A stretch of 64,000 nt of DNA, from NCBI RefSeq assembly GCF_964204645.1, contig NW_027437471.1, positions 1-64,000 of the forward strand, read 5' to 3'. This document shows positions 1-11,440 of this stretch, piece after piece. Positions within the stretch are counted from its first letter, which is position 1; each line of letters begins with the position of its first letter. Under the pieces are notes generated by a model that was given only the letters and a program-made list of their open reading frames with translations, did not search any database and was not told the origin of the DNA. The stretch comes from Tubulanus polymorphus (lineage: Eukaryota > Nemertea > Palaeonemertea > Tubulaniformes > Tubulanidae). The position numbers and the translations under genes are program-made.

Positions 1-331
1 CCGATTGCGACTGACTCTGACTGACTCCGACTGACCCCGACCGATTGCGACTGACTCTGACTGACCCCGACCGATTGCAACTGACCCCTACTGACTCCGA
101 CCGATTGCGACTGACTCTGACTGACTCCGACTGACCCCGACCGATTGCAACTGACCCCTACTGACCCCGACCGATTGCGACTGACTCTGACTGACCCCGA
201 CCGATTGCAACTGACCCCTACTGACTCCGACCGATTGCGACTGACTCTGACTGACTCGACCGATTGCGACTGACTCTGACTGACCTCGACTGACTCTGAC
301 TGACCCCGACCGATTGCAACTGACTCCGACT
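1..331. repeat. Short-unit minisatellite
   Basis: The tract is built from decamer-like units of the form CTGACTCYGA and CTGACCCCGA, interspersed with CCGATTGCRA. Higher-order blocks recur about every 60 bases. It begins before the window and stops at an AT-rich stretch just upstream of the first IFT88 exon, so it probably lies in an IFT88 intron. No coding role is evident. Confidence 0.85.
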
Positions 332-377
332 GAATTTTAATTTTTATCGATAAAAAACTGGTTTGTTTGTTTTATAG

Positions 378-1856
378 GTTTGAAATTCCTGATTAGATTG
401 TGCACTGATCTCGGTTTAAAGGACGCTCAAGATTACGCGAATAAACTGAAAAAAGCTGAAAAAACTAAAGAAATTCGTGAACAGGTAAAATGTTAACAGC
501 TATCGTGATGACGACTGTCGCTGGAATTAGAGAAGTAATCTCGTAGGTATTATTTGTAGAGAGTAACCAGTGGAAGTAGACGAGGTAGTGCTGCTGGAAG
601 GAGAGATAGAGAAGGTAGTGCTGGAAGTGGTCAGTGTTCATTCATTCACTCTTTATTTAACTATTGTTATTTGTAATTGTTTTATCTATTATGATATTGA
701 TATAGGATTTGGATCGGCATCAAGATTTAGAGGCAAGATCAATAATTCACAAAATACATATATGTATAAAGGATGGTGAGGAGAGGGCAGGGTGAGGAGA
801 GGGCAGGGTGAGGAGAGGGCAGGGTGAGGAGAGGGCAGGGTGAAGTTTATGTATAGAGGATGTAGCGGAGAGGGCAGGGTGAATGGATGGTGAGGAGAGG
901 GCAGGGTGCAGTTTATCACTGTTCTCACATGAAATATTTTACAGTTCATTTTCACAATTGTGTTTTTTGTTGAACTCACTTTTCACAAAAACTTTCCTTG
1001 ATACTGGGGGAGGGGCTAGGTGATGTGCTAGGGGGAGGGGCTAGGTGATGTGCTAGGGGGAGGGGCTAGGTGATGTGCTAGGGGGAGGGGCTAGGTGATG
1101 TGCTAGGGGGAGGGGCTAGGTGATGTGCTAGGGGGAGGGGCTAGGTGATGTGCTAGGGGGAGGGGCTAGGTGATGTGATAGGGGGAGGGGATAGGTGATG
1201 TGCTAGGGGGAGGGGCTAGGTGATGTGCTAGGGGGAGGGGCTAGGTGATGTGCTAGGGGGAGGGGCTAGGTGATGTGCTAGGGGGAGGGGCTAGGTGATG
1301 TGATAGGGGGAGGGGATAGGTGATGTGCTAGGGGGAGGGGCTAGGTGATGTGCTAGGGGGAGGGGCTAGGTGATGTGCTAGGGGGAGGGGCTAGGTGATG
1401 TGCTAGGGGGAGGGGCTAGGTGATGTTTGACAGCGCTGTCACTCACTGCATGTATTAGCACACGTGTATTTTTAGATCAATTGAAAATTGAATTAATTGA
1501 TTGGTGATTGATTTTCAGATACGAGTCGTGAAGGAAGTGGAAATAAATCATCAGGAAACAGTAAAACACGTAAACTGGACTCCTCGGCAAAAACTCGAAA
1601 AACACATTTTGACGAAAACGGAGACTTAATGAAAGCGAAGCAACTAGAAATCGGTAAGAAATATTACCACCAGGGGGAGTTGTAGTATTGAAATGGTTTT
1701 GTAGTAATTAGTGAATACGTATATATTACAGATGCATCGTATAATGATCCATTAGGACCAGCAGTAGAACGACCAAAAACAGCAGCTACTCGTAACAGAC
1801 GAGATGATGATGAGTTCGCTGATGAAGAACTCGGTGATGATCTGTTACCAGAATAG
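378..1856 (+). CDS. IFT88: Intraflagellar transport protein 88, C-terminal exons (partial gene)
   Basis: Four exons can be read: 378-484, 560-614, 1519-1653 and 1732-1856, ending in TAG. All junctions are AG/GT and the phases join: a G at 614 and at 1653 completes a GAT codon with the next exon. The encoded tail resembles the IFT88 (Tg737/polaris) C-terminus. It has a Leu-Cys-Thr-Asp-Leu-Gly-Leu-Lys-Asp-Ala segment, a basic KxxEKxKEIREQ helix, a Gly/Ser/Arg linker, then DPLGPxVERPKTAA and a final acidic FADEELGDDLLPE. IFT88 is a TPR-repeat subunit of the IFT-B complex that moves cargo along cilia. The TPR region lies upstream of the window. The 55-nt exon 560-614 is inferred from phase and from similarity to the Gly/Ser/Arg linker of vertebrate IFT88. 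No frameshift or stop is present, so the gene looks intact. Confidence 0.9.
770..908. repeat. 16-bp purine-rich minisatellite in IFT88 intron
   Basis: Repeats of GAGGAGAGGGCAGGGT, about six copies in two clusters separated by a short AT-rich spacer. It lies in the intron between exons 560-614 and 1519-1653. The strand bias is strongly purine on the plus (coding) strand. Confidence 0.85.
1005..1426. repeat. 25-bp G-rich minisatellite in IFT88 intron
   Basis: About 17 copies of a 25-bp unit starting GGGGGAGGGG and continuing CTAGGTGATGTGCTA. Two units carry the same C-to-A changes (GATAGGGGG, GGGATAGG), which suggests multi-unit duplication. Each unit supplies two G-runs of four or more on the IFT88 sense strand, so the pre-mRNA could form G-quadruplexes. 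Confidence 0.9.
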
Positions 1857-1943
1857 AACTCCGTTACCGCAGTAGAACTCCGTTACCGTCCATTCAATTG
1901 TTGTCGTTATTGTATTCGGTATTTTCATTATCAGTAGTTTAAC

Positions 1944-1949
1944 AATAAA
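1944..1949 (+). promoter_or_regulatory. Poly(A) signal of IFT88
   Basis: AATAAA lies 88 bases after the IFT88 stop codon in an AT-rich 3' UTR. It is the first canonical hexamer downstream and fits the end of this transcript. Confidence 0.6.
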
Positions 1950-2019
1950 ACACATAATTATGATATACAAATTTATGAGTTCATAAATTATTTTGATTTC
2001 CAACACTGTTATTATTGAT

Positions 2020-2200
2020 TCAGGGTGCTGCTGAATAGAGGATGTACAGGGTTGTCCCGGGTTCAAACCCAGTAATTACAGATGCTGATTCAGAGTGGTC
2101 CTGATGCTGAATAGAGGATGTACAGGGGGTGTCCCGGGTACAAACCCATGAGTGGTCCAAGATGTCCTGATGCTGAATAAAGGATGTACAGGGGGATGTC
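2020..2200. repeat. 76-bp dispersed tandem repeat, cluster 1
   Basis: Units carry GATGTACAGGGGTGTCCCGG, a tRNA T-arm-like GGTTCGAACC, a TAATTACTGATACTGATTCA segment and GTGGTCCTGATGCTGAATAG. Further clusters lie at 2345-2430, 4021-4216, 4432-4570, 16265-16545 and 16735-16885. The T-arm-like core suggests derivation from a tRNA 3' half, but no complete tRNA is visible. Confidence 0.7.
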
Positions 2201-2203
2201 CCG

Positions 2204-2322
2204 ACCGTACGGTGCTGCCGCTATGCTCATCGTTAGCGGGATTTTCATACACTAAAGTGAGTCAACTCTGGCAAGCTAGGGTTACGGAGGGTACATCGAT
2301 TGCCTGAGATGACTTTACGGTG
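2204..2322. mobile_element. Foldback MITE, internally deleted or half copy
   Basis: It starts with the palindromic end ACCGTACGGT and matches the left arm of the complete elements at 4229-4406 and 16551-16718 for about 75 bases. It then runs into a short degenerate sequence and the right-flank motif GGTGAAATGTTTATAT. Most of the right arm is missing. Confidence 0.65.
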
Positions 2323-2429
2323 AAATGTTTATATCAACAAAAGTGATGCTGAATATAGAATGTACAGGGGTGTCCCGGGTTCGAACCCAGTAATTACTGA
2401 TACTGGTTCAGAGTGGTCTTGATACGGCC

Positions 2430-4020
2430 ATACCAGATGGCGAGTGTGATTCTAACGGATTAAAGAAGAGTCAGTGAGACTGAGTAAGAGCAATCTAGTC
2501 AGTTCAGCCAAATTCCAATAGATGGCGATAACGTTAGAAAATCTTGATATCCTCTCCTCGTCGGAAAATACACAAGTTGAGACCTAAAAACGACCCCCAT
2601 TCTAACATCTCCTACGACCTTAATAGTGGCCCTAGGGCTCTGAAACTTCTCAGGGACCTAGGGGGGAGGCCACACGACCACTAAAATCCTGGGCAGGGGG
2701 GTCCGTTGGGTCTGGGCGGACCCCGCCTAATCGTACATCAAAGGAGTCTCATCAACGAACCTGTTCGTTGTACGTTCGTCGCTCGATAGAATCGAGAGAG
2801 TTTTGCCCTCCATATGATTTCTACATAATGATATGCTGCAGTCACATGTATCATATTATCTCATGCGCGACGCCGTCTCTATAATGATATCACAAACATA
2901 GACCCGTCCAGTGAGAGGGTAGTCGCATCTTGAAGTTCCTTTTTTACAGATATCATTAAAAACGGCGATAAACCTTTATAAACACCCCTAAAACCTCAAT
3001 CAGTAAAGTATCGAGGATGAAACTATCCCTGGCTCGATATTTCAAGATATATGTAACAAATGGACCATCCCGCATCCCGCTGTCGCAATAGCTTATCCCC
3101 CTATTGTTACAACACAATAGAACACGCTACAATTGAAATATCCCGCGCACTAGCAATAGACGATATCCCCCAATTGAGATCGATTAGCCAATCAGCGGCC
3201 GCGTACTGGAGCGTGTCTGGGCTTGTCGCAGGCGCCGGGAAATTCGATTTCATCGAATAAATCGTAATATCAGTCGAATCGTGCGCCATCTTTCGCTATT
3301 CTGACTGGATTTCACTCGGAAAGGAATTAATTCAATCGGGAATCGTATGCTCATTACGGAGAAATTGTTTTTGGAAAGTATTAAGATTGTATGAACTAAA
3401 AAAATTGGAACGATTTTCAACCGAACTTTGATAGAAAATTTCGCCTGAAAACTGGATTTTGTGAACGTTTAAAGACTCGGACACGGAATTAAATTGACTC
3501 AGGATTGGATTAACTATGAAATAATTGGATCAGGTCGGAAACTGGTGAAAAGTTGCAGTTTTGTAAGTAGGAACATTTCTTAATATTAACGACTGTAATT
3601 ATGTTATGTTTTAGTATCATTAAAGGAAGTTTACAAATATCTTGAACATTCAGGACAAAGGATACAAACAGTTTCTATACCTGAATTATATACGTAATCT
3701 AGTACCGGGTATATACAGTTCATTAATACGTTATCAAAACTTTCAGCCGTTTTTTTACCGATCCTAAATACCCCTCCTTAAATGGGCTAGATATAATATA
3801 GTGTTTTTATGCGTGACTTTTGCATGAAATTTATTTTTTTTAAAGTCATTTGAACGTGATGATATGTTGAGCAGGGCTTTCAGAATAAGTCGTCGTCGGC
3901 TATGTCGGCTGTCGCATCCGACTAGTAAGAATCCTGTGACGGCTATGAAATATCTTGTCTGATATCAATGATAGTAAGAAGGCTGTGATCTATGAAATTC
4001 CTCGGGTCAAATGAGTTACC
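2430..4020. other. Intergenic region, no supported gene
   Basis: No gene is recognisable. Positions 2,580-2,720 match, on the opposite strand, the satellite-like repeat at 28,185-28,805 (TAGTGGCCCTAGGGCTCTGA and the ACTTCTC flank). A 66-codon ATG frame at 3060-3260 (+) overlaps a 60-codon frame on the other strand and resembles nothing I know. The rest is moderately AT-rich with no repeats I can see. Confidence 0.5.
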
Positions 4021-4216
4021 AAAGTAATTACTGATACTGATTCAGAGTGGTCCTGATACTGAATAGAGGATGTACAGGGGTGTCCCGGGTTCGAACCCAG
4101 TAATTACTGATACTGATTCATAGCGGTCCTGATGCCGATTAGATGATGTACAGGGGTGTCCCGGGTTCGAACCCAGTAGTGGTCCAAGTTGTCCTGATGC
4201 TGAATAGAGGATGTAC
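4021..4216. repeat. 76-bp dispersed tandem repeat, cluster 2
   Basis: Two to three units of the repeat first seen at 2020, with the same T-arm-like core. This marks the left end of the large duplicated segment A; the matching cluster in copy B is 16265-16545. Confidence 0.7.
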
Positions 4217-4228
4217 AGGAGTGTCCCG

Positions 4229-4406
4229 ACCGTACGGTGCTGCCGCTATGCTCATCGTTAGCGGGATTTCCATACACTAACTAATGTCAACTCTGGCAAT
4301 CGTCGTGCTGTCCAGTTATACTCCGTAACCCTTGCTTGCCAGAGTTGACTAACGTTAGTGTATGAAAATCCCGCTACCGATGAGCATAGAGGCAGCACCG
4401 TACGGT
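4229..4406. mobile_element. 178-bp foldback MITE with about 70-bp inverted arms
   Basis: The ends are ACCGTACGGT on both sides. About 70 bases inward from each end are inverted complements with a few mismatches (GCTGCCGCTATGCTCATCGT against ACGATGAGCATAGAGGCAGC in rough terms). The short centre holds CGTCGTGCTGTCCAG. There is no coding capacity. It sits inside a 76-bp repeat array. The superfamily is not assigned because the duplicated target site is obscured by the surrounding repeats. Confidence 0.8.
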
Positions 4407-4569
4407 GAAATGTAGATATCTCAACAAAAATAATTACTGATAACTGATTCAGAGTGGTCCTGATGCTGAATAAAAGATGTACAGGAGTGTCCTGGGTTCG
4501 AACCCAGTAATTACTGATTATGATTACGAGTAATCCTGATGCACAGGGGTATCCCGGGTTCGAACCCAG

Positions 4570-5100
4570 CACTATTCTAGGCCTTTCTCGAAAAATGATT
4601 AAATAACGCACACACGACTTACAGCAACATTTATATATATTTATTCCTCATTGTCATGTAACGCACCTGCCTTTTTAAGAATAGTAGTTGGACCATCGAA
4701 TTGAAACCTTCGCATACCAGGGTAAGAAAGAAAAAATGAATTCCTCGAGTGGACACCAGGGGTCGCAGTTTCACAAAAAACGATGCATTTTTTAACTGAA
4801 TTTGTGAAGAAATTTAATCTGGATCAAATCTCACAAAAAGGACAAAACAGATGAACTTCATGAACTCAGTTTTTCTTTGATGATAATTAATCCGTATATG
4901 TGAAACCGTACCCTCGGTAGGATTTGGTTTATGATGCGAGGGTTTCAATCAGATTTAGATGCTGCAGTTTCGCACACTGAATAGCGAGTGTCCAGTTTCA
5001 CAGAGAAAGTATGAATCAATTTCAACTGGGATTTACGAGTGACGCACTGAGTGTGTGAAACTGCTGGCGTCTGTAATCACAACTAAAACAACACAGAAAA
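4570..5100. other. Non-coding stretch at left of copy A
   Basis: AT-rich DNA without a recognisable gene. It contains the target site GGGATTTAC near 5028-5036. That site is single here and duplicated around an insertion in copy B. Confidence 0.5.
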
Positions 5101-5925
5101 TTCATCTTTATTTCAAATAAAACAGAACAACAGTTCACACGAAATATTATAGTCACATAATAAAGAAAACCTGTCGATATTACATCATTATACAATATGT
5201 GTATCATACAATTTTTTACAAAACCAGACCAATAAAACTGGGTCGTGGGGTACAAACAATTACAAACTAATGCAACCAGTTATCGCTGCTTTACAGCTAC
5301 ATTTAATCTTCAATTTCAATTTTCACTAAAACTTTAAAACCCACTATATAGAAACTTAATAGAAGTAAAAGAGACAACATTTTGGAGTCTCTGTAGAGAC
5401 CATCATCAAGTCTGAAGAATAACTAAAACAGGGAAAAACAAGTTCATTAGGAAAGTAAAGCGAGTGTTCAGTGCTAAGGTTGAGAGGTTTTGTTATTTTG
5501 TTCGTATAGGTTGTTCTAGTTATTTCTTCATTATACTTTTATTACTTTGATTCTTGATAAATGAATTTTGCCTTAAATTTGCATATAGCAGGGTTTAAAT
5601 TATATATTCTATGCCCGAGTCGGGCTATTATTCTATTAGCAAAAATGACACCACAGCTTTGAGAGATCAGGGGATCAGGGGATGACTCTATTGTTTTTAT
5701 GGATATGTGATACACAGTCAAACCATCATAAACAGAACAACAGTAGGCTGCCCATACCGGTCGGCACATATGAACCATATTCATTTGGCTTTAAACTTAA
5801 AAATTGCAGATCTGAAATAAGTGGCAGCATATCAATCTCCAGGTAGATGGCTGGTTCCTGTCCCTGTCAAATGGCAAATTGGTCCCGATCCCAACTTCGT
5901 CCTAGAATAGAGAAAACTTGCGTCA

Positions 5926-6084
5926 GGGATCATCCATTTATTACGTACGCATAAAATTTGAATTTTTCAACCCCCTCCCCCTCTATACGCAAAATCGGCG
6001 AATTTTTTCATATACATTAAGCATTACAGTAGCACTGACCCCTCCCCCTACCCTCCTCTCCCCCTCCCCTAATGCGTACGTAAT
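5926..6084. mobile_element. MITE with TTATTACGTACGCAT end
   Basis: The left end reads GGATCATCCATTTATTACGT and the right end CTAATGCGTACGTAAT. They share a 13-bp inverted core (ATTACGTACGCAT) flanking C-rich runs CCCCCTCCCCCTC and CCCCTCCCCCTA. The right side lacks the outer part of the inverted repeat. Copy B has different sequence at this place (near 18,608), so this is an insertion specific to A or a replacement in B. Confidence 0.65.
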
Positions 6085-7065
6085 ATGTTCGATTGAATTA
6101 GCAGCAGCATCAGCCTCACTTCTTTCCGGAGAATCACACATAAAAATTCTGTACAGAATAATTATGATGAAATACTCACCATTTCTAAACTCATATCAGA
6201 TTAGTTCAGTGCCATCTAGCAGGATTTCACTTCCAACAGTCATTATGTCATGAAGTTAAGAGAACTGATGATTTTCTGAGAAAATAAATTCTTAAAACGA
6301 TAGCAGCAGCTTCAGCAACTAGAGCTTCTTTACTCTTTGAAGGTGAATATTTTTAATTTCTCCAGTTCCAATAAGTGTTGGGCGTATTGCATTCTGGAAA
6401 GAGAAAATTATGCCAGAAAATGGTTAATGAAATAGATAGAAACTGCAACTGTTCAATTGACAGAAAACCTACCGGGTTAATGAGTAGTTTATCACAATGT
6501 GTCGAGTATATGCAGATTTCTGAGAGGTTTGATGGTAGCTTTAGACTGCGTCCTCAAGTAAAACGTTGATACCTGCCAACATTGACCGATCAAAACATCA
6601 TTTTCTGGACTTGATTTGAAGATCACCACAAATTACTGCAATAAATCAATATAAAACTCACCGACCAGAATAGAAGTGATTGAAATTTCGCCTTCACTGA
6701 TTAATGTAGCTTCTAATCAGGAAATGAGTTTATAAATGTACAGTCAAACAGAGACTAGAATCTGTAGAGATATTTACCGGTACTGTATTGGTTTTGAGGA
6801 TCTAAAGCGATGTCCATCTTAAACAAATGTGAAGTGAATTCCCAATGTTTACTGTTCACAGATTCTATCAAGGGTTCCAGTTATTTCAGCTCCTAAATAC
6901 AAATTTTAGAAATTGTCAGTTAAGTTGTTATGAAATAAGAGCAGTTTCACACCAAATCAAACTAAGCCGTGATCTTTGATTGATTGAATGCTGGAAACAT
7001 AAACAGATAGAATAATTTATATAGAACAGTTCTCTAAAAATAATGAATTTCCAAACAGGTTTTAC

Positions 7066-7228
7066 CTGCTACTGCTGCTGTTGCAGCTGCTGGTGGCGCT
7101 GTTGCTGCATGGTGCTGGTACTGCGGGTACTGCCAGTGCTGTTGCTGCTGCTGTTGCTGGTGGCGCTGTTGCTCCATGGTGCTGGTACTGCGGGTACTGC
7201 CAGTGCTGCTGTTGCTGCTGCTGCTGCG
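7066..7228. repeat. CTG-type VNTR, short allele (copy A)
   Basis: About 2.5 copies of a 64-bp unit containing GCTGCTGGTGGCGCTGTTGC and GGTGCTGGTACTGCGGGTAC. Read on the minus strand the three frames give Gln-rich, Ala/Pro-rich and Ser/Asn-rich peptides without stops. Copy B carries the expanded form at 19968-20490. Confidence 0.85.
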
Positions 7229-7494
7229 GTGTGTATCTCATCCTGTAACTGAGAGTAAAACAGTAATTTTTAGTTCAAAAATAATTAAAAATATCCACAG
7301 AGACTGTGAAGAATTCTGTGGAGAAATTCATTACCAGTTTTGTACTTACCTTTAAATGAGCCTGTTTAAATAGTAAATTCTATTGCATTCATTTCATTCT
7401 GAAAAGAAAAATAAGCAATAATCAGTGACAATAGAGCAGAATGTAACATCTCAAATTATCAATCAATCAGACAGAAACAGTACAGGATTTCTGT

Positions 7495-7690
7495 AGATTA
7501 AACTGCTGTACTTATTTCATACTGATTGAACAGTTACAGATACATGTAACATTGTGTACAGATACAGAGATACAGATCACTGCATTACTTCATCCTGTGA
7601 TTGAACAGTGATTTAATGTTCTCTCATCTTCATTAGATTCCCATCCATCTAACTAAAACATCAGAACATTTTAACTCATCTAACCTCCCG
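7495..7690 (+). repeat. Left arm of 200-bp inverted repeat (copy A)
   Basis: This stretch is the near-exact reverse complement of 11441-11640, sharing for example GATTCCCATCC and CACTGCATTACTTCATCCTG. The arms enclose about 3.75 kb that includes both C-rich tracts, the tRNA-like pair and the 40-bp minisatellite. It could be a large foldback element or the trace of an inversion. Confidence 0.8.
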
Positions 7691-7985
7691 ACCCGACCCT
7701 CCCAGACCCCTTCCCTCCCGGACTCCTTCCCTCCCGCCCTCCCAAACCCCTTCCCTCCCGCCCTCCCTGACCCCTTCCCTCCCGCCCTCCTGGACCCCTC
7801 CCTCAATGCCCTCCCACCTGGCCCTCCCTCAATGCCCTCCCACCTGGCCCACCCTCAATGCCCTCCCACCTGGCCCACCCTCAATGCCCTCCCACCTGGC
7901 CCTCCCTCAATGCCCTCCCACCTGGCCCACCCTCAATGCCCTCCCACCTGGCCCTACCTCAATGCCCACCCATCATGCCTCCTCA
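7685..7985. repeat. Polypyrimidine (C-rich) minisatellite
   Basis: Two unit types occur. The first half is CCCTCCCGGACCCCTTCCCT-like. The second half is about seven copies of a 26-bp unit around CCCTCAATGCCCTCCCACCT. The plus strand is almost purely pyrimidine in the first half. Copy B holds a shorter version at 20940-21075. Confidence 0.85.
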
Positions 7986-8159
7986 ACTCTTTTGTCTCCT
8001 CTTCACACACCACTCATCTGTACAATAACTACAAAACGATTTGCCATTTTTCACGATCATATCAATTTCATTTATAAATCAAAATCCTTAATCAATTGCA
8101 TCATTGATGGGACTCACAGATACTTTCTCTACACATTTTGGAGGCATTCAGATGACCTC

Positions 8160-8840
8160 AAATGATCATATGCCTGGGTTGGTCTTGAAAATCACAGGGC
8201 TTCATTTTTACAGATGATTTCTTTATCAATTTCATCAAATTATTCCTATTATTTCTACTCCCTCTAATAAGTATTCACAATATATCTCAGTTTCACGACA
8301 AGTTGCAGCAGTCGTCTGTAAACAGATTTCATTTCATCAAATGATGCGAGTTTGAGTTGTAGAGGTTTCATCTACAAAACATCAAACTAAACCTGAGGAA
8401 CTTAATGTTGTAAGGGAGGGGGAGGTATATGGAGGGTTCACCCGAACCGAGGAAATAAACCCGAACCAAACCTCCACACTCACAAAATGTCGTGAGAAAG
8501 GCAAACACAAACCAAGGACAAGAATGATGGCTGAGATCAAAACAATTAATGCTATTTATGTTGCTTCACCAATTCAACATGACGTCACTAAATGGAACCA
8601 TTGTGGACTATTTCAATACTCTCTACCAGAGGTTTCATATAAGCAAGTAGTTTATGGAATCCTATTCATAAAAGTTATTAATCAATGTTTTTAAACTGCT
8701 GATGCAAAACATATACGTCATAAATAATCTGTTTGATTGTCTTTTCAAGTTAACACTTAAACCCAGTGGAACAAATCAAACTCCAGCCATTTTTCCTTCA
8801 TTTGCCATTTTTCGTTTTTACTCTTTTCTCTGATTTTTAG
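8160..8840. other. No feature recognised
   Basis: AT-rich sequence, nearly identical to 21,255-21,910 in copy B apart from a 21-bp gap near 8,436. I see no gene, tRNA or repeat in it. Confidence 0.4.
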
Positions 8841-8845
8841 CACTT

Positions 8846-9020
8846 GAGTCGAGGTAGGAATAGACCCCTGCGCGCTCGCTAAGCGTGCAGGACACTAAAC
8901 CTTCGAATTGCTCTCGACCCTTCTCTTTATATTTCATCTTTTTTGAGTCGAGGTAGGAATAGACCCCTGCCCGCCCTCTAAGCGTGCAGGACACTAAACC
9001 TTCGAATTACTCTCGGACCC
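8846..9020 (-). repeat. Tandem pair of tRNA-derived sequences
   Basis: Two copies (8846-8919 and 8945-9020) of a tRNA-like unit, read on the minus strand. Each has a D-arm-like GGTTTAGTGTCCTGCACGC and a T-arm/B-box-like GGGGTCTATTCC, with ends GGTCGAGAG and CTCGACTC that can pair. The T-loop GGTCTATTCC departs from the GGTTCRANNCC consensus, so these look like decayed tRNA-derived repeats, not working tRNA genes. Confidence 0.55.
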
Positions 9021-9344
9021 CACTCTTTATATCAGCATTTCATGCTGTTTTATTTTATTCACGCATTCGCTTTACATTTTTTCATATGGCTTTTCCTTAT
9101 TTGTCGTCTCACTAAAATTCTCATCAGTTCCGACAGGGATCAAGTTTAATCTTTTAGAGACAAACAGCAAAAGGTTGTGTTAGTTGCACCAGCAGCAGCA
9201 GCAGCAGCTGCAGCAGCACCAGCAGCAACACTGATACAGATGAATCTTTCATTAACTACGTCATTTGTTCCATTCTCAAATATTGAGTCATGAAGGCAAC
9301 AGAATAACTTTAAAAAACGTTAAATCTTTCATTTATGGCCTTGG

Positions 9345-9725
9345 TTTAGTGACCTAAGCGTCAAAGTTTGGTTCATAGCCCAGGTTGAGTGACCAAAGAG
9401 TCAAAGTTTGGTTCATGGCCCAGGTCTGGTGACCAAAGAGTCAAAGTTTGGTTCATAGCCCAGGTTTGGTGACCAAAGAGTCAAAGTTTGGTTCAAAGCC
9501 CTGTTTTGGTGACCAAAGAGTCAAAGTTTGGTTCATAGCCCAGGTTTGGTGACCAAAGAGTCAAAGTTTGGTTCATGGCCCAGGTCTGGTGACCAAAGAG
9601 TCAAAGTTTGGTTCATAGCCCAGGTTTAGTGACCAAAGAGTCAAAGTTTGGTTCATAGCCCTGTTTTGGTGACCAAAGAGTCTAAGTTTGGTCTATGGTT
9701 CTGATTTGGTGACCACGGAGGGTAA
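9345..9725. repeat. 40-bp minisatellite (copy A)
   Basis: About nine copies of a 40-bp unit beginning GACCAAAGAGTCAAAGTTTG and continuing GTTCATAGCCCAGGTTTGGT. The last unit is degenerate. The array in copy B (22405-22785) has a different order of variant units, showing turnover after the duplication. Confidence 0.9.
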
Positions 9726-11190
9726 ATATAGCTCATGGCCCTCGTTAAAGGTAAGTCAGTTTTATGGCTCTGGTTTGATTAGCAAATAACATGAGAAATT
9801 GAGCGTTGCATATGTTGAATAGGGGAATTGGACTAAACACTCATCACTAGAATAAAGTGAAGAATTATGTTCACACTGAATGGGCTCAAAATCTTGTACT
9901 AATTGATAAAGTCTGAAATAATTCTGACTAATTTGAGTCTATCGGAAAATGATGCATTGATCGAATTCTAAAAGCTATAAACTGACAAATTGATCGAGCA
10001 CTGATAATATTTTAAATAACAGCGGAGGATGAAATAACTTTCATAAACTGATATGATCGTGAAAAATGGCAAAATACACTAGATATCCCCGCTTTATCAG
10101 AGTCTCATTGTAGTAGGAAGATTGCCGTAGACTAACTGTAAAAACTACAACTACATCTGGTTGAATATCATTTGTTTTTACGGCTTTTAAATTCAGTAAA
10201 ATATTTCCTGATAGAAGTATAATTAGTTCGCAGCCCCTTAAATTCTGTCTAGAATAGAATTATAAGTCACGGGTAGAAATAGAATATTATCCTATTCTAA
10301 AATGAATATAATAATAGAACAATAGTCTCTCCGTGTCAATCTTTGTCCCACCTAAAAATTGTACAGTTTATTTCAGAAAATATGTCCCATCTTTTTGAAA
10401 ACGATAACTTATTATTAAGGATATCTATGAATAGTGATATACTGTGCCATGAAGGCAAATGAAGAAGTGTGTCAATAAAAGTGATTACAAAACATATCAC
10501 TTATTCTAATGAGTTCTATACTCTTCTTCCAAAAATGAAGAGTAGGTCTCTGTCTAAGAATCTGCAGAAAAAAGAGGAAGCAGCAATGAATGTGAACTGC
10601 ATCTCGACTCTCGTCAATAATTTTGTAAGTCGTCCTATACAGTTCTCAGTATTTACAGCCGTTTTTAAAATAGCACAGAAGAAAATACATCTTTCAGCTG
10701 GAAATGTATCAGTAAACCGCCAGATATCAACAGTAATTATTACGTATGATTGTTGTTTCATTCAATTATTAATGAAACCGTGTTTTGATCGGAGCCAAGG
10801 AGCAGAACTTGTGATCATTCAAAAAATATCTCTCATTCCTGACCACATTAAATAATGGCCCTAAAAATTGAAACGTCCCAATTCAAAAATCTGGGGCAAT
10901 TATCTCATAACGATTGAGAGAAGTGACGGTGAAATAACGTGCGCACTCACCGGGGATCAAACCCGGGTCTCATAGAAATAACAACCAGTAAAATAGAACG
11001 AGTCCAATTGGCCGATGGTTATACAGCTTGTCATGCATAACAACTGAAACATGACATGTTGCAGTCACGTGTTTCATAGTGATTAATCATTTCTTAGAAT
11101 AATAAAAAGATGGGACACAATTTCTGAAATATCCTGAACTTCAAGACTAAAACTACGACTAAACCACCTGTACCTGTACCTAAACCCTAA
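9726..11190. other. Unique-like stretch with no supported gene
   Basis: AT-rich. The frame 10469-10855 (+) starts at GTG, not ATG. It is partly conserved in copy B, but its C-terminus shifts frame there, so I do not call it a gene. Positions 10,938-11,030 hold a tRNA-like minus-strand T-arm (GGGTTTGATCCCCGG) with a weak D-arm partner. Confidence 0.45.
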
Positions 11191-11430
11191 ACCCCCACCC
11201 TATATTGCTCCCTCCAAAGTCCTAACACCACCCCTACATCCCTCCCACCCTCCGGGACCCCATCCCTCCCGGACCCCTTCCCTCCTGCCCTCCCTCCCAC
11301 ACCCCTTCCCTCCCGCCCTCCCTCACCCCATCTCTCCCACCCTTCCTCCCAGACCCCTTCCCTCCCACCGTCCCCCACCCCAACCCTCCCTCCCTCTACC
11401 CCTTCCCTCCCCCCAACCCTACCCACCCTC
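11190..11430. repeat. Second polypyrimidine tract (copy A)
   Basis: Repeats of CCCTCCCACCC and ACCCCTTCCCTCC. It lies just inside the right arm of the 200-bp inverted repeat but has the same C-rich strand as the tract at 7685. The tracts are therefore not part of the inverted symmetry. Confidence 0.85.
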
Positions 11431-11440
11431 CCTAAATCCC

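Larger units (their letters stand above)
5105..7398 (-). other. Candidate spliced transcription unit (copy A), unidentified, non-coding or decayed
   Basis: On the minus strand a series of blocks is bounded by good splice signals: 7350-7398 (TTTTCTTTTCAG before, GTAAGT after), 7066-7242 (TCAGTTACAG, GTAAAA), 6778-6892 (TTTAG, GTAAAT) and 6573-6635 (TTGCAG, GTATCA). A GTGAGT donor lies near 6177-6182. An AATAAA hexamer on the same strand near 5110-5118 could end it. The blocks 7350-7398, 6778-6892 and 6573-6635 have stop codons in all three frames, so a conserved protein is unlikely. 7066-7242 is the CTG-type repeat. The same signals recur in copy B. I do not recognise the product. A lncRNA or a decayed gene both fit. 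Confidence 0.35.

Noticed and set aside
3060-3260. 66-codon plus-strand ORF
   Set aside because: Overlaps an equally long frame on the other strand and has no recognisable domain or splice context.
9345-9725. Possible CRISPR-like array
   Set aside because: The 40-bp units are contiguous with no unique spacers; it is a eukaryotic minisatellite.
10469-10855. 128-codon plus-strand frame
   Set aside because: Starts at GTG. The copy in segment B shifts frame near the end, and an 81-codon frame overlaps it on the other strand.
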